DNA of 63,995 nt from CAYQUC01 sp964514215 (GTDB lineage Bacteria; Pseudomonadota; Gammaproteobacteria; UBA6429; Thiohalophilaceae), in assembly GCA_964514215.1 (NCBI GenBank), contig CAZEPW010000017.1, positions 1-63,995 of the forward strand, read 5' to 3'. The position numbers were made by a program, and so were the translations under genes. This document shows, one piece after another, positions 35,878 through 44,953 of this stretch. A model generated the notes under the pieces. That model was not told the DNA's origin, did not search any database, and was given only the letters and a program-made list of their open reading frames with translations. Every line of letters starts with the position of its first letter. Positions within the stretch are counted from its first letter, which is position 1.

Positions 35878-36714
35878 TCATTCAGCAGGTTCAACACTTG
35901 AAGAATTAGCTTTTACATGTATTGGACCAAAAGTTTCAGTTTGAATAAATTCAATTACAGATTGCTTAATTAATTCCAAAATAGCTAAAAGCGTCACTAC
36001 GATTCCACTTTTACCTTCCTCTGGATCAAATAGATCAACAAAATTTGTGAATGTTTTATCATTCACTCGATCTAACACTATTGACATACGTTCACGAACA
36101 GAAAGCGGTTCTAACTCAATTTTATGATGAGCAAATGTTTCGGCTCGAACGATAACATCTTTTAATGCTAATAAAAGATCGCGCATTTCAACTTTAGCTT
36201 GAAGTTTTATTATCTTTTTATCTTCAACTATAGCATTAACTTCAACATTATCTCGCCCCATTCGAGGCATTGCATCTATATCTTCAGCCGCTTTTTTATA
36301 GCGTTCATATTCTTGTAAGCGTCGAACTAATTCAGCTCGAGGATCGTCAACTTCATCATCGTCATCTTGTATTCTAGGTAATAACATTCTTGACTTAATT
36401 TCAGCTAACATTGCTGCCATCACCAAATATTCAGCGGCTAATTCCAACTGTAAATCATCCATCAACTCAATATACTCAACGTATTGTCGTGTAATTTCAG
36501 ATACAGGAATGTCTAAAATTTCTAGATTTTGTTTTTTAATTAAATACAATAGTAAATCTAGCGGTCCTTCAAAGGCTTCTAAAAACACCTCGAGTGCTTC
36601 AGGTGGAATGTATAAATCTTTTGGAACTTCTGTTATTTCAGTACCTTGAACAATAGCAAAAGGCATTTCCTGCTGTGAGGATGTAACATTTTCTGTTTTA
36701 TTTTCTGTGTTCAA
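35878..36714 (-). CDS. scpA: Segregation and condensation protein A (ScpA)
   Basis: 278 residues. The kleisin N-terminal block VFLEAFEGPLDLLLYLIKKQ (about 44-63) is unmistakable, followed by LEILDIPVSEITRQYVEYIE, LAAEYLVMAAMLAEIKSRMLLP and the C-terminal winged helix with VTLLAILELIKQSVIEF. ScpA bridges the two SMC heads together with ScpB. The frame opens with a TTG at 36714 that has an AGG ribosome site 9 bases upstream; the first ATG lies at residue 17, with an AGGA site only one base away. The N-terminal 40 residues are longer than in short ScpA proteins. It follows trpS after 41 bases. Confidence 0.93.
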   Translation of the reverse strand: MNTENKTENVTSSQQEMPFAIVQGTEITEVPKDLYIPPEALEVFLEAFEGPLDLLLYLIKKQNLEILDIPVSEITRQYVEYIELMDDLQLELAAEYLVMAAMLAEIKSRMLLPRIQDDDDEVDDPRAELVRRLQEYERYKKAAEDIDAMPRMGRDNVEVNAIVEDKKIIKLQAKVEMRDLLLALKDVIVRAETFAHHKIELEPLSVRERMSIVLDRVNDKTFTNFVDLFDPEEGKSGIVVTLLAILELIKQSVIEFIQTETFGPIHVKANSSSVEPAE

Positions 36715-36755
36715 AAGATATGCCTATAAATAAATTCAATAAATATTCGTTAAAG

Positions 36756-37970
36756 TTAATAAGATAAACCCATTACTTGTCGAACTTCTTCTAAGGTTTG
36801 TCGGGCAATATCGCGGGCTTTCTCCGTCCCTTCATTTATGACCGATCGAACCAGCTGCTTATCAGCCTCATACTCTTTCGCTCGTTCACGAATCGTTGCC
36901 ACTTCTAATTGTATTGCTTCTATTATAGGCTGTTTACAATCAAGGCAACCTATACCAGCAGAACGACAGCCTTCCTGTACCCAATCTTGAATGTCATGCG
37001 TTGAATATACCTGGTGCAAATTCCATACAGGGCACTTCTCAGGCTCTCCCGGATCATTACGGCGAACTCGCGCCGGATCAGTTGGCATTGTTCGTAATTT
37101 TTTATCAATATCAGACGCGTCTTCTCTAAGAGAGATAACATTATTATACGACTTAGACATTTTTTGACCATCTAAACCCGGCATTTTTGAGGCATCTGTT
37201 AATACAGAGTTGGGTTCAACTAAAATAATTTTCCCCCCCCCCTCTAAATAACCAAATAAGCGTTCTTTATCGCTTAATGCAATGTTTTGTTGGGATTCTA
37301 AAAGTGCCCTTGCCGTTTCTAATGCTTCATCATCACCTTGCTCTTGAAATTTATTTTGCAGTGTTTTAAATAATTTAGCATTTTTCTTACCCATTTTTTT
37401 AATAGCAGCTTCAGCTCGTTGCTCAAAATCGGGTTCTCGACCATAAATATGATTAAAACGTCGTGCAACCTCACGGGTTAATTCGATATGAGCAACTTGA
37501 TCTTCGCCCACAGGTATCAACCCGGCTTTATAAATAAGGATATCTGCACTTTGTAATAATGGATAGCCTAAAAACCCGTGTGTTGCTAAGTCTTTTTCTT
37601 TAAGCTTATCTTGTTGATCTTTATAGCTTGGCACACGTTCTAACCAACCTAATGGCGTGATCATCGATAGTAATAGATATAATTCAGCATGTTCAGGAAC
37701 TCGGGATTGAATAAATAAACAAGCTTCTCCCGGATCAATTCCGACAGCCAACCAATCAATCACCATGTCCCAGACACTTTGCTCGATTATTGAAGTATCA
37801 ACATAATGAGTCGTCAGCGCATGCCAATCGGCAACAAAAAAGAAACACTCATACTCATGTTGCAATTTTAACCAATTTTTAAGAACACCATGATAATGTC
37901 CTAAATGCAGCGATCCGGTTGGACGCATTCCTGATAATACCCTCTGGCGATTGTTTGGTAGAACACCCAC
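36756..37970 (-). CDS. trpS: Tryptophanyl-tRNA synthetase
   Basis: 404 residues. The class I signatures are GMRPTGSLHLGHYHGVLKNW (HIGH-type, about 14-33) and GQKMSKSYNNVISL (KMSKS, about 275). It charges tRNA-Trp with tryptophan in the cytoplasm. It is about 70 residues longer than E. coli TrpS: an insert with an EEXE-free charged stretch and GDDEALETARALLESQQNI lies before KMSKS, as in the longer trpS of several gammaproteobacteria. The start is a GTG with an AGGGA ribosome site 8 bases before it. A run of ten identical bases (37233-37242) encodes GGG at YLEGGGKIILV, just ahead of KMSKS; the frame is intact. Confidence 0.95.
   Translation of the reverse strand: MGVLPNNRQRVLSGMRPTGSLHLGHYHGVLKNWLKLQHEYECFFFVADWHALTTHYVDTSIIEQSVWDMVIDWLAVGIDPGEACLFIQSRVPEHAELYLLLSMITPLGWLERVPSYKDQQDKLKEKDLATHGFLGYPLLQSADILIYKAGLIPVGEDQVAHIELTREVARRFNHIYGREPDFEQRAEAAIKKMGKKNAKLFKTLQNKFQEQGDDEALETARALLESQQNIALSDKERLFGYLEGGGKIILVEPNSVLTDASKMPGLDGQKMSKSYNNVISLREDASDIDKKLRTMPTDPARVRRNDPGEPEKCPVWNLHQVYSTHDIQDWVQEGCRSAGIGCLDCKQPIIEAIQLEVATIRERAKEYEADKQLVRSVINEGTEKARDIARQTLEEVRQVMGLSY
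37233..37242. repeat. Ten-base C/G homopolymer inside trpS
   Basis: Ten consecutive C on the plus strand (G on the coding strand) code for the end of Glu and three glycines in trpS. The window is otherwise AT-rich, so such a tract stands out. The reading frame is kept at this length. Confidence 0.9.
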
Positions 37971-38142
37971 GTAATATTTCCCTGATGTTGAAAATTGAAA
38001 CTGTTAACATATTAAAAAGCACAATAATATATTATTATCAGATAGTTACATTCACAGTTTAATGTTAATTATTATATATTTAATTGCCTATTATACTGAT
38101 ATAGCCCACACAACAATAGTACGCTAAGGCGTAATTTCAATT

Positions 38143-38760
38143 TTAATTAAAATAGCTTATATCACCTTTTCCTTCACGCACAACCGTAGGACATTCTTGA
38201 GTTAAATCCACAACAGTTGTAGGGTCAATACCGCAATGACCACCATCAATAACCAAATCGATATCTTTATTTAAAACATCACTAATATCACTGGCATCCG
38301 TTAGTGGCATTATTTCATCGGGTAAAATTAAAGTAGAACTCATTAAAGGCTCATTAAGTCCAGCTAATATCGAATGAACAATGACATTATTGGGTACCCG
38401 TATGCCAATGGTTTTACGCTTAGGGTGCAATAACCTTTTAGGAACCTCACGTGTACCTTTTAAAATAAAAGTGTATGCGCCTGGCGTACATGCCTTGAGC
38501 AATCGATAAGTTGGATTATCAACAGATGCATAACTTGAAATTTCAGCCAAATCTTTCACAACTAAGGTAAAGTTATGATTTTTATCGACTTTTCTGATAT
38601 TCCGAATTCTCTCTAAAGCCTGTTTATCGCCAATATGACATCCTAAAGCATAAGCTGAATCCGTTGGATAGGCTATTACCCCACCTTCTTGAATAATTTC
38701 GATGGCCTTTTGAACAAGTCGTTCTTGGGGGTGAGTTGGATGAATCTGAAATAGTTGCAC
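38143..38760 (-). CDS. yciO: YciO-type Sua5/YrdC-family protein
   Basis: 205 residues, the length of E. coli YciO. The start QLFQIHPTHPQERLVQKAIE and VIAYPTDSAYALGCHIGD (about 31-48) are characteristic, followed by LKACTPGAYTFILKGTREV, RKTIGIRVPNNVIVHSIL and the end VVREGKGDISYF. The fold binds RNA and ATP as in threonylcarbamoyl-adenylate synthases, but the role of YciO itself is less clear than that of TsaC. The start codon is GTG. It sits in the gammaproteobacterial run trpS-yciO-PHP on the minus strand. Confidence 0.92.
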   Translation of the reverse strand: MQLFQIHPTHPQERLVQKAIEIIQEGGVIAYPTDSAYALGCHIGDKQALERIRNIRKVDKNHNFTLVVKDLAEISSYASVDNPTYRLLKACTPGAYTFILKGTREVPKRLLHPKRKTIGIRVPNNVIVHSILAGLNEPLMSSTLILPDEIMPLTDASDISDVLNKDIDLVIDGGHCGIDPTTVVDLTQECPTVVREGKGDISYFN

Positions 38761-38827
38761 AGCTAATTAAATTCCATAAATGAATAGTGAGTAAAATGAT
38801 AATGTTATATGAAAAACTGGCTTAATT

Positions 38828-39670
38828 TCAAACATGCCAGTCGGGATGCGTCCAGATTACTTTACACTTATCTGGCAATACCGGTATATTACCCAAATTT
38901 ATGTATTGATTATCAGGGCTATGAAAATCAGAACCACAGGATGCATAAAAATCATATTGTTCAGCCAATTCAGCCATATATCGGATATCATCTTTTGAAT
39001 GACTGCCTGAAACCACCTCAATCGCAGAGCCACCCAATTCTTTAAATTCAGATAATAACTTTCTAAGGCGAGTAGCTGTAAAACCGTATCTGACAGGATG
39101 TGCAATAACTGCAATACCACCGGCTAACTTTATCCACGATAAACAATCCTCTAAGGTCGCCCATTTACCTGGCACATGTCCAGGCTTATTTGGCACTAAA
39201 AAATGCTTGAAAACATCGCGTATTGATTTTGCTTGCCCCGTTTCAACTAAAAAACGTGCAAAATGTGTTCTGCTAAAAATTCGACCACTACGATACTTGT
39301 TAGCACCTTCAAAAGCCCCAGATATACCCGCTTTATCCAAACGCCGTGCAATTTCAGTGGCTCGCCAATCACGATATTCCATCAGATTTAACAAGCCCGT
39401 TTGCAAAATTTTATTGGAAGAATCGATACACAATCCTAATATATGAACCGTTTGCTTACTCCAAGTAACCGAAATCTCAATCCCCGGGATTAAACTAAGA
39501 TCATAGTCACTTGCCGCGCTCAACGCCTCATTTAGGCCACTGGTATTATCATGATCCGTTAATGCCAAAAATGAAACCTTCTGCGCCACTGCATGTCGTA
39601 CTAGTTCAGATGGCGAAAATGTCCCATCTGAAGCAGTTGAGTGAGAGTGTAAATCATAATTATTTGTCAT
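38828..39670 (-). CDS. PHP-domain phosphoesterase, RNase AM/YciV type
   Basis: 280 residues. The N-terminal PHP motifs are YDLHSHSTASDGTFSPSELV (about 5-24), LALTDHDNTSGLNEAL (34-49) and IPGIEISVTW; the later metal ligands appear in VIAHPVRYGF, IEVVSGSH and CGSDFHSPD near 255. This branch hydrolyses 3',5'-bisphosphonucleosides and, as RNase AM, trims short RNAs. All metal-binding motifs seem present. It precedes yciO on the same strand with 67 bases between them, a conserved pairing. Confidence 0.92.
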   Translation of the reverse strand: MTNNYDLHSHSTASDGTFSPSELVRHAVAQKVSFLALTDHDNTSGLNEALSAASDYDLSLIPGIEISVTWSKQTVHILGLCIDSSNKILQTGLLNLMEYRDWRATEIARRLDKAGISGAFEGANKYRSGRIFSRTHFARFLVETGQAKSIRDVFKHFLVPNKPGHVPGKWATLEDCLSWIKLAGGIAVIAHPVRYGFTATRLRKLLSEFKELGGSAIEVVSGSHSKDDIRYMAELAEQYDFYASCGSDFHSPDNQYINLGNIPVLPDKCKVIWTHPDWHV

Positions 39671-39838
39671 TTAAAGCATATATCCTAATTCTAAATATGA
39701 ATTTAACCTGATATTTGGCTAAGTCACAGCAACGATCACTCAAATATTACACCAGCAACACTGAGAATAAATATTAAGTAAGTTTAAGGTAATATGGTAA
39801 AATACACCAAGTAAATATGACCAAGATGAAACTACATT

Positions 39839-40417
39839 ATGAAGCTATTATTTGATTTTTTCCCTATAGTACTATTTTTTATTGTTTTTAAAATCAATCC
39901 TGACGAAACTCAAGGAATGATAAATGCCACTGCAGTTCTTATTTTGGCCACACTAGTTCAAGTAACTGCGAACTGGATTAAAAACCGAACTGTAAATAAA
40001 ATGCACGTTATTACTCTGGTATTAGTCCTTATTTTTGGTGGAGCAACCATCTACTTTCAAGATAAGATGTTTCTAATATGGAAAGTAACAATATTATATT
40101 GGTTGTTTGCTATTGTATTTGTCGGAAGCCAATACATTGGAAAATCATCAATCATTAAAAAGACAATGAGCCATGCAATCTCACTACCCGACAATATATG
40201 GCTTCACCTAAATTTTGCATGGGCAAGCTTTTTCGTCTTTGTTGGAATTGTAAATTTATACATAGCATACAATTTTGACTTTAGTACTTGGGTCAATTTT
40301 AAATTATTTGGAGTCTTTGGGTTAATGTTTGCTTTTATAATTATCCAGGCTTTGTATATTTCAAAATACATAAAAGAAGATCCAGTGGATACTGGATCAG
40401 AAAATAAATCAGAATAA
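39839..40417 (+). CDS. yciB: Inner-membrane septation protein A (YciB/IspZ)
   Basis: 192 residues with about five membrane helices. The family start KLLFDFFPIVLFFIVFKI (2-19), a second helix ATAVLILATLVQVTANWIKN, VILVLIFGGATIYFQD-like third helix and the IWLHLNFAWASFFVFVGIVN block are diagnostic. YciB is an inner-membrane protein linked to cell-envelope synthesis and septation. It begins a plus-strand group with yciI and a peptidyl-prolyl isomerase, the gene order seen in many gammaproteobacteria. Confidence 0.95.
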   Translation: MKLLFDFFPIVLFFIVFKINPDETQGMINATAVLILATLVQVTANWIKNRTVNKMHVITLVLVLIFGGATIYFQDKMFLIWKVTILYWLFAIVFVGSQYIGKSSIIKKTMSHAISLPDNIWLHLNFAWASFFVFVGIVNLYIAYNFDFSTWVNFKLFGVFGLMFAFIIIQALYISKYIKEDPVDTGSENKSE

Positions 40418-40434
40418 ATTAAAAGATATTAACT

Positions 40435-40734
40435 ATGTTATATGCAATCATGTGTCAAGATCACGAAGATAGTCTTAAAAAAAGATTATCAGCCAGACCC
40501 GAACATCTGCTGCGCTTAGAAAAACTCAAACAACAAGGCTTATTAATTTTAGCTGGACCACATCCTGCAATTGACACTGACGATCCAGGAACAGAGGGTT
40601 TTACCGGCTCACTCATTATTGCTCAGTTTGAATCATTACAAGCCGCTCAAAAATGGGCAAACCAAGACCCATACATGACAGCCGGTGTTTTTAAATCCAT
40701 ATCGGTAAAACCGTTTAAACATGTTTTACCCTAA
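40435..40734 (+). CDS. yciI: YciI-like protein
   Basis: 99 residues. MLYAIMCQDHEDSLKKRLSA, RPEHLLRLEKLKQQGLLILAGPHP-type core, and SLIIAQFESLQAAQKWANQDPY are the standard YciI segments, with the His-Asp pair (CQDHEDS, 8-14) of the ferredoxin-like fold. The true biochemical role of YciI is not settled. It lies 17 bases after yciB and 31 before the isomerase gene, so the three should form one operon. Confidence 0.94.
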   Translation: MLYAIMCQDHEDSLKKRLSARPEHLLRLEKLKQQGLLILAGPHPAIDTDDPGTEGFTGSLIIAQFESLQAAQKWANQDPYMTAGVFKSISVKPFKHVLP

Positions 40735-40765
40735 ATTTTATAAATCACAAATTAAGGAAAATACT

Positions 40766-41557
40766 ATGAAACTTAAAACTTATTCATTAGGTATTTGTGG
40801 ATTATTATTAATCTCAACTACCGCCATCGCAGAAAAGAAAATTGTTGTTCAAGTTAATGACACCAAACTTGATTCAGTGTTTTACGGAAAATATAAATTA
40901 ATGCGGAAACAACAAAACCCGTCATTACCTGAAGCCCAACTTGATAAAATATTAAAAGAAGAATTAGTCAATCGAGAATTACTTTACCAAGCTGCATTAA
41001 AAAATAAACTAGAAAAAAATAAAGATGTCGCATTTAATTTAAAAGTATCTCGACAAGAAGTACTAATCAACGCAGCAATGCAAAAAGCATTACAAACTAA
41101 TCCTATTACTGAAGCCCTTGTAAAAAAAGAATATGAAGTTAGTGTTGCTAGTAGTGGTAACAAGGAATATAAAGCACGACACATTTTAGTAAAAACTGAA
41201 AAACAAGCTAAAGAAATAATTGAACAATTAAATAAAGGTGATGATTTCGCCAAGCTAGCGACAGAAAAATCAACTGGACCTAGCAATAAGAAAGGTGGTG
41301 ATTTAGGATGGTTCCCCGGCGGACAAATGGTTCCTGAGTTTTCAAAAGCAATAGCAAACATGAAAAAAGGTACTTATAGCAAGACACCAGTTAAAACACG
41401 TTTCGGCTGGCATATCATAAAACTTGAAAATGATCGTGACTCAACACCACCTGAATTTGCACAAGTAAAAGACAAAATTAAAGTCCATTTACAAAATAAA
41501 ATCTTATCAGAATATGTAGCTAAATTACGTAAGACTGCAAAAATTGATATAAAATAG
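40766..41557 (+). CDS. Periplasmic peptidyl-prolyl cis-trans isomerase, parvulin type
   Basis: 263 residues. A signal peptide (KLKTYSLGICGLLLISTTAIA) is followed by a SurA/PrsA-like N-terminal helical part (about 20-130). The parvulin domain has YKARHILVKTEKQAKEIIEQL, LATEKSTGPSNKKGGDLGWF, VPEFSKAIANMKKGTYSKTP and RFGWHIIKLEND. It assists folding of exported proteins. The start is the ATG at 40766, with an AAGGAAA site 5-6 bases upstream; a longer frame from 40721 would overlap yciI and hide the signal peptide. A hairpin repeat array follows downstream. Confidence 0.93.
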   Translation: MKLKTYSLGICGLLLISTTAIAEKKIVVQVNDTKLDSVFYGKYKLMRKQQNPSLPEAQLDKILKEELVNRELLYQAALKNKLEKNKDVAFNLKVSRQEVLINAAMQKALQTNPITEALVKKEYEVSVASSGNKEYKARHILVKTEKQAKEIIEQLNKGDDFAKLATEKSTGPSNKKGGDLGWFPGGQMVPEFSKAIANMKKGTYSKTPVKTRFGWHIIKLENDRDSTPPEFAQVKDKIKVHLQNKILSEYVAKLRKTAKIDIK

Positions 41558-41629
41558 TCCTATAAATTTATATTGTGTAACGACCTATTATTGAATACTC
41601 TGAAGTACAAAGAACTAAAATAATAAATA

Positions 41630-42130
41630 GCGTTATGAACAATAAATCCAGAAACGTCTAGAGATTCCCGCTAAGATCACGCGGGAATGACGTGTATAAA
41701 TAAATGTCTATGAGTTTTAATAAAACTGTGGTTTGTACAAAGATGATGCTATTTACTAATATCCAAAATATAAAATGACCGTCATTCCGGTCGTGTTTTA
41801 AGCCGGAATCCAGAGTTTAAATATCAACAAATATCGTTATAAATAATAAAATCAGAAATTTCTAGAGATTCCCGCTAAGATCGCGCGGGAATGGCGTGCA
41901 GTAAATAAATTTCTATGAATTTAATAAACCTGAGATTTACATAAGAACAACGTTATTTTTTATTTAATACCCAAAATATTAAATAACCGTCATTCCGGTA
42001 GTTTTTTGAGCCGGAATCCAGAGTTTAAACATCACATTACCAAATTATATTTTACGTTAAAATAATGAGTATCGTTATAAACAATAAAGCCGGAAATTTC
42101 TAGCGATTCCCGCTAAGATCACGTGAGAAC
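41630..42130. repeat. Tandem array of MITE/REP-like hairpin elements
   Basis: The gap between the isomerase and ligA genes holds about two and a half units with a period of about 204-238 bases. Two hairpins recur: ATTCCCGC/GCGGGAAT (41664-41671 with 41681-41688; 41868-41875 with 41885-41892; a decayed copy from 42106) and ATTCCGG/CCGGAAT (41784-41790 with 41803-41809; 41992-41998 with 42011-42017). One complete element seems to run from GTCATTCCGG at 41781 to GCGGGAATGGC at about 41894. Its ends are inverted (GTCATTCC/GGAATGRC) and each forms a hairpin. The first copy lacks its left half. The sequence between elements is also similar, so the block was duplicated in tandem. The rest of the 580-base gap holds no gene. 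Confidence 0.85.
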
Positions 42131-42138
42131 AACGAGAA

Positions 42139-44151
42139 TTAAATTAGCAATTCCTGAAACTTATCTTCATCCAAAACTGCAACACCAAGTGATATCGCCT
42201 TATCATATTTTGATCCAGGGTTATCGCCATATAATAAAAAATCCGTTTTTTTAGAAACGCTACCGGTAACTTTAGCACCTCTCAATTGTAATTCAGCCTT
42301 TGCATCTTGGCGACTAAAATTAATTAGTGTTCCTGTGATAACAAAAGTTTTGCCCAATAAAGTTTGTTGCGTTTTATCTACAGGCTCAACATCAGGCCAA
42401 ACAACTCCCGCCTTTTGTATTTTTTTAATAATATTATTATTGTGTTTATCACTGAAAAAAACCTGTAAACTATTAACAACAACAGGACCAATATCTGAAA
42501 TTGATATTAATTCTTCTTCAGTTGCATTTATTATTGATTCCAAATTTCCATAATGATTAACCAAAGTTAATGCCGTGGTTTCACCAACCTCACGAATTCC
42601 TAAAGCAAATAAAAATTTAGCTAACGTTGTTTCTTTACTATTGTTAATCGATTTAATTAAATTCTCTGCCGACTTCTCAGCCATTCGTTCAAGTTTTAAT
42701 ACCGATGACTCTGTTAATGTATAGATATCAGAAATATCATGGATCAAACCTTCATCAACTAACTGCTCAATTAATTTATCTCCAAGACCATCAATATCCA
42801 TTGCCTTGCGCGAAACATAATGCTTTAAACCTTCTTTTTGTTGTGCCGCACAAAATAACCCTCCCGAACAACGAGCAATAGTTTGACCTTCTACGCGTAT
42901 CACTTTTGAGTTGCAAATTGGACACTTGCTTGGCAATTTAAATTTTCGAGCAGATTTTTTTCGCTTGCTTTTAACAACACTAACAATATCTGGAATAACA
43001 TCACCTGCCCGGCGAATAATAACAGTATCACCAATTCGTACATCCAAACGATCAATTTCATCTTGGTTATGCAAAGTTGCATTACTCACAGTCACACCAC
43101 CAACAAAAACCGGCTCAAGCCGAGCAACAGGAGTTATCGCCCCCGTTCTACCAACTTGTACCTCAATGGCATTAACCAGCGTAAGTTCTTCTTGAGCGGG
43201 AAACTTTCTGGCGATTGCCCAGCGCGGAGCTTTAGCAATAAATCCAAGTTTTTTTTGTTGCTGCAAGTCATCTACTTTAAAAACAATACCGTCTATATCA
43301 TATGCTAACGAATTTCGTTTTAATCCAATTTTGTTATAATACTCAATACACTGTTCAACAGAACTGACTTTAGCAACTTCATGGTTAATTCGAACACCCC
43401 ACTCTTTTAACTTTTGCATTTGAGCACTATGTGAAGTAAATTCAAACTTTCCTGCTACAAAACCAATGCCATAACAATAAAATTCTAACGCACGCTGCGC
43501 AGTAATCTTTGAGTCTAGTTGGCGTAAACTACCTGCAGCAGCATTTCTTGGATTCACAAATAGTTTTTTATTTTCTGCTAATTGTTTTTTATTAAGTTCT
43601 TCAAAACCTTTCTTAGATAAAATAACTTCACCCCGAACTTCTAAAACAGCAGGATAATCATCACCAACTAGCTTTAAAGGAACACTCGAGATTGTTCTCA
43701 CATTTTGAGTAACATCTTCACCGCTTACACCATCACCACGTGTAAGCGCCTGTGTTAATACCCCATGATCATACAAAATGCTAATTGCAAGGCCATCTAA
43801 TTTTGGTTCTGCCGAGTATTCTATTAAATCTACTTCTAAACGTGATCGTGCTCGCTCATCAAACTCAATAATTTCTTCATCTGTAAATGCATTACTCAGT
43901 GACAACATTGGTAATTGATGAGAAACAGTTTTAAATTGTTCAGACACCACACCACCAACGCGTTGTGTTGGTGAATCGTTTGTGATTAATTGAGGATAGT
44001 CTTTTTCTAAACGTTGTAATTCTTGCATTAGTCGATCATATTCGGCATCGGGAATTTCCGGATCATCATTAACATAATAATTAACATTATGTTGCAGGAT
44101 CAACTCGCGTAACTTAATACAAAGTTTTTGGGCTTTAATTGGAACAGACAT
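42139..44151 (-). CDS. ligA: NAD-dependent DNA ligase
   Basis: 670 residues, the usual LigA length. The adenylation domain has SAEPKLDGLAISILYD (about 112-127; Lys is the AMP-accepting residue), TRGDGVSGEDVTQNVRTI and NPRNAAAGSLRQLDSK. The OB-fold region includes GRTGAITPVARLEPV. The zinc finger CPICNSK plus ARCSGGLFCAA (near 408-433) is complete. Helix-hairpin-helix repeats follow, with KFLFALGIREVGETTA, and a C-terminal BRCT domain (TLLGKTFVITGTLINFSR). It seals nicks during replication and repair. The zipA gene lies 3 bases upstream. Confidence 0.97.
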   Translation of the reverse strand: MSVPIKAQKLCIKLRELILQHNVNYYVNDDPEIPDAEYDRLMQELQRLEKDYPQLITNDSPTQRVGGVVSEQFKTVSHQLPMLSLSNAFTDEEIIEFDERARSRLEVDLIEYSAEPKLDGLAISILYDHGVLTQALTRGDGVSGEDVTQNVRTISSVPLKLVGDDYPAVLEVRGEVILSKKGFEELNKKQLAENKKLFVNPRNAAAGSLRQLDSKITAQRALEFYCYGIGFVAGKFEFTSHSAQMQKLKEWGVRINHEVAKVSSVEQCIEYYNKIGLKRNSLAYDIDGIVFKVDDLQQQKKLGFIAKAPRWAIARKFPAQEELTLVNAIEVQVGRTGAITPVARLEPVFVGGVTVSNATLHNQDEIDRLDVRIGDTVIIRRAGDVIPDIVSVVKSKRKKSARKFKLPSKCPICNSKVIRVEGQTIARCSGGLFCAAQQKEGLKHYVSRKAMDIDGLGDKLIEQLVDEGLIHDISDIYTLTESSVLKLERMAEKSAENLIKSINNSKETTLAKFLFALGIREVGETTALTLVNHYGNLESIINATEEELISISDIGPVVVNSLQVFFSDKHNNNIIKKIQKAGVVWPDVEPVDKTQQTLLGKTFVITGTLINFSRQDAKAELQLRGAKVTGSVSKKTDFLLYGDNPGSKYDKAISLGVAVLDEDKFQELLI

Positions 44152-44154
44152 AAT

Positions 44155-44901
44155 TTACATTTGTTGCGATGTTTGCAACATTCGGTTTTTAAATTGGAAG
44201 GCTTCTATCTTTTCTTCGATATGGCTAACTGTTTGTTGCGTTAAAACGCTGCGCGTTTCATCGCATAATTCAGCATTAAGGTTTTTAGCAATATTTTTAG
44301 CTCGGATAATTATATCATTAAAGGCTGCCATTTCAGCATCAGGGCCAGGCAAAAACAACAATAAGGTTATTGCTTTAGTAGCAAAATTTTCAAAATCAGA
44401 ATCAAACGTACCTGGTTCAAAAGAATTAACAATACTCGCCACTGGCCGTTTATCTTTGAAATTAGTATCTGAAAATTTTTCATAGATATTTTTATCACTA
44501 AATTCAAAACCATTTGAGGTACATATAGAATTTATATCATTACCATTAAAATGGTGTTCACCTCGAGATATAATATATAACACAATAACCATCTCTTCAC
44601 CGAGTGAAACTGATATTTCATTCGTTAACTCAACGATTTCTTTTTCTTTTGTATCTAATTCTTCATGCGCATACGGGGTAGCGACAACACCATTCATTTG
44701 ATCAATTTGCTCTAAAATTTCGGCATCATCATTGATTTCAGGCTCATATGTATGTGTATCTTCTATATCGTTGTTTTTAGTGAAATACTTTTGTCGTAAC
44801 GTGTTAATAAATAATCGAATTTTTTTATTGGAATCAAACAAATAAATTCCTAATAAAACTGAAACACCAACAACAATTAAACTTATTCGGAATGCATCCA
44901 T
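44155..44901 (-). CDS. zipA: Cell division protein ZipA
   Basis: 248 residues. An N-terminal membrane anchor (MDAFRISLIVVGVSVLLGIYL, about 1-20) is followed by a charged linker and the FtsZ-binding ZipA domain with MVIVLYIISRGEHHFNGNDI, VASIVNSFEPGTF and TKAITLLLFLPGPDAEMAAF. ZipA tethers FtsZ polymers to the inner membrane. The linker is shorter than the proline/glutamine-rich linker of E. coli ZipA. I use the ATG at 44901, 7 bases after a GGTGGA site; a GTG at 44916 is the longer choice. Its place between smc and ligA is the gammaproteobacterial standard. Confidence 0.92.
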   Translation of the reverse strand: MDAFRISLIVVGVSVLLGIYLFDSNKKIRLFINTLRQKYFTKNNDIEDTHTYEPEINDDAEILEQIDQMNGVVATPYAHEELDTKEKEIVELTNEISVSLGEEMVIVLYIISRGEHHFNGNDINSICTSNGFEFSDKNIYEKFSDTNFKDKRPVASIVNSFEPGTFDSDFENFATKAITLLLFLPGPDAEMAAFNDIIIRAKNIAKNLNAELCDETRSVLTQQTVSHIEEKIEAFQFKNRMLQTSQQM

Positions 44902-44953
44902 TAATTTTTCCACCAATCAAAGGGCAAATTTATACCCTTTAATTATTTAAGTG

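Noticed and set aside
40984..41361. Minus-strand open frame of 125 codons
   Set aside because: Antisense to the peptidyl-prolyl isomerase, whose motifs are clear in the opposite frame.
41630..42130. CRISPR-like array
   Set aside because: Units exceed 200 bases, the sequence between hairpins is also repeated, and there are no cas genes.
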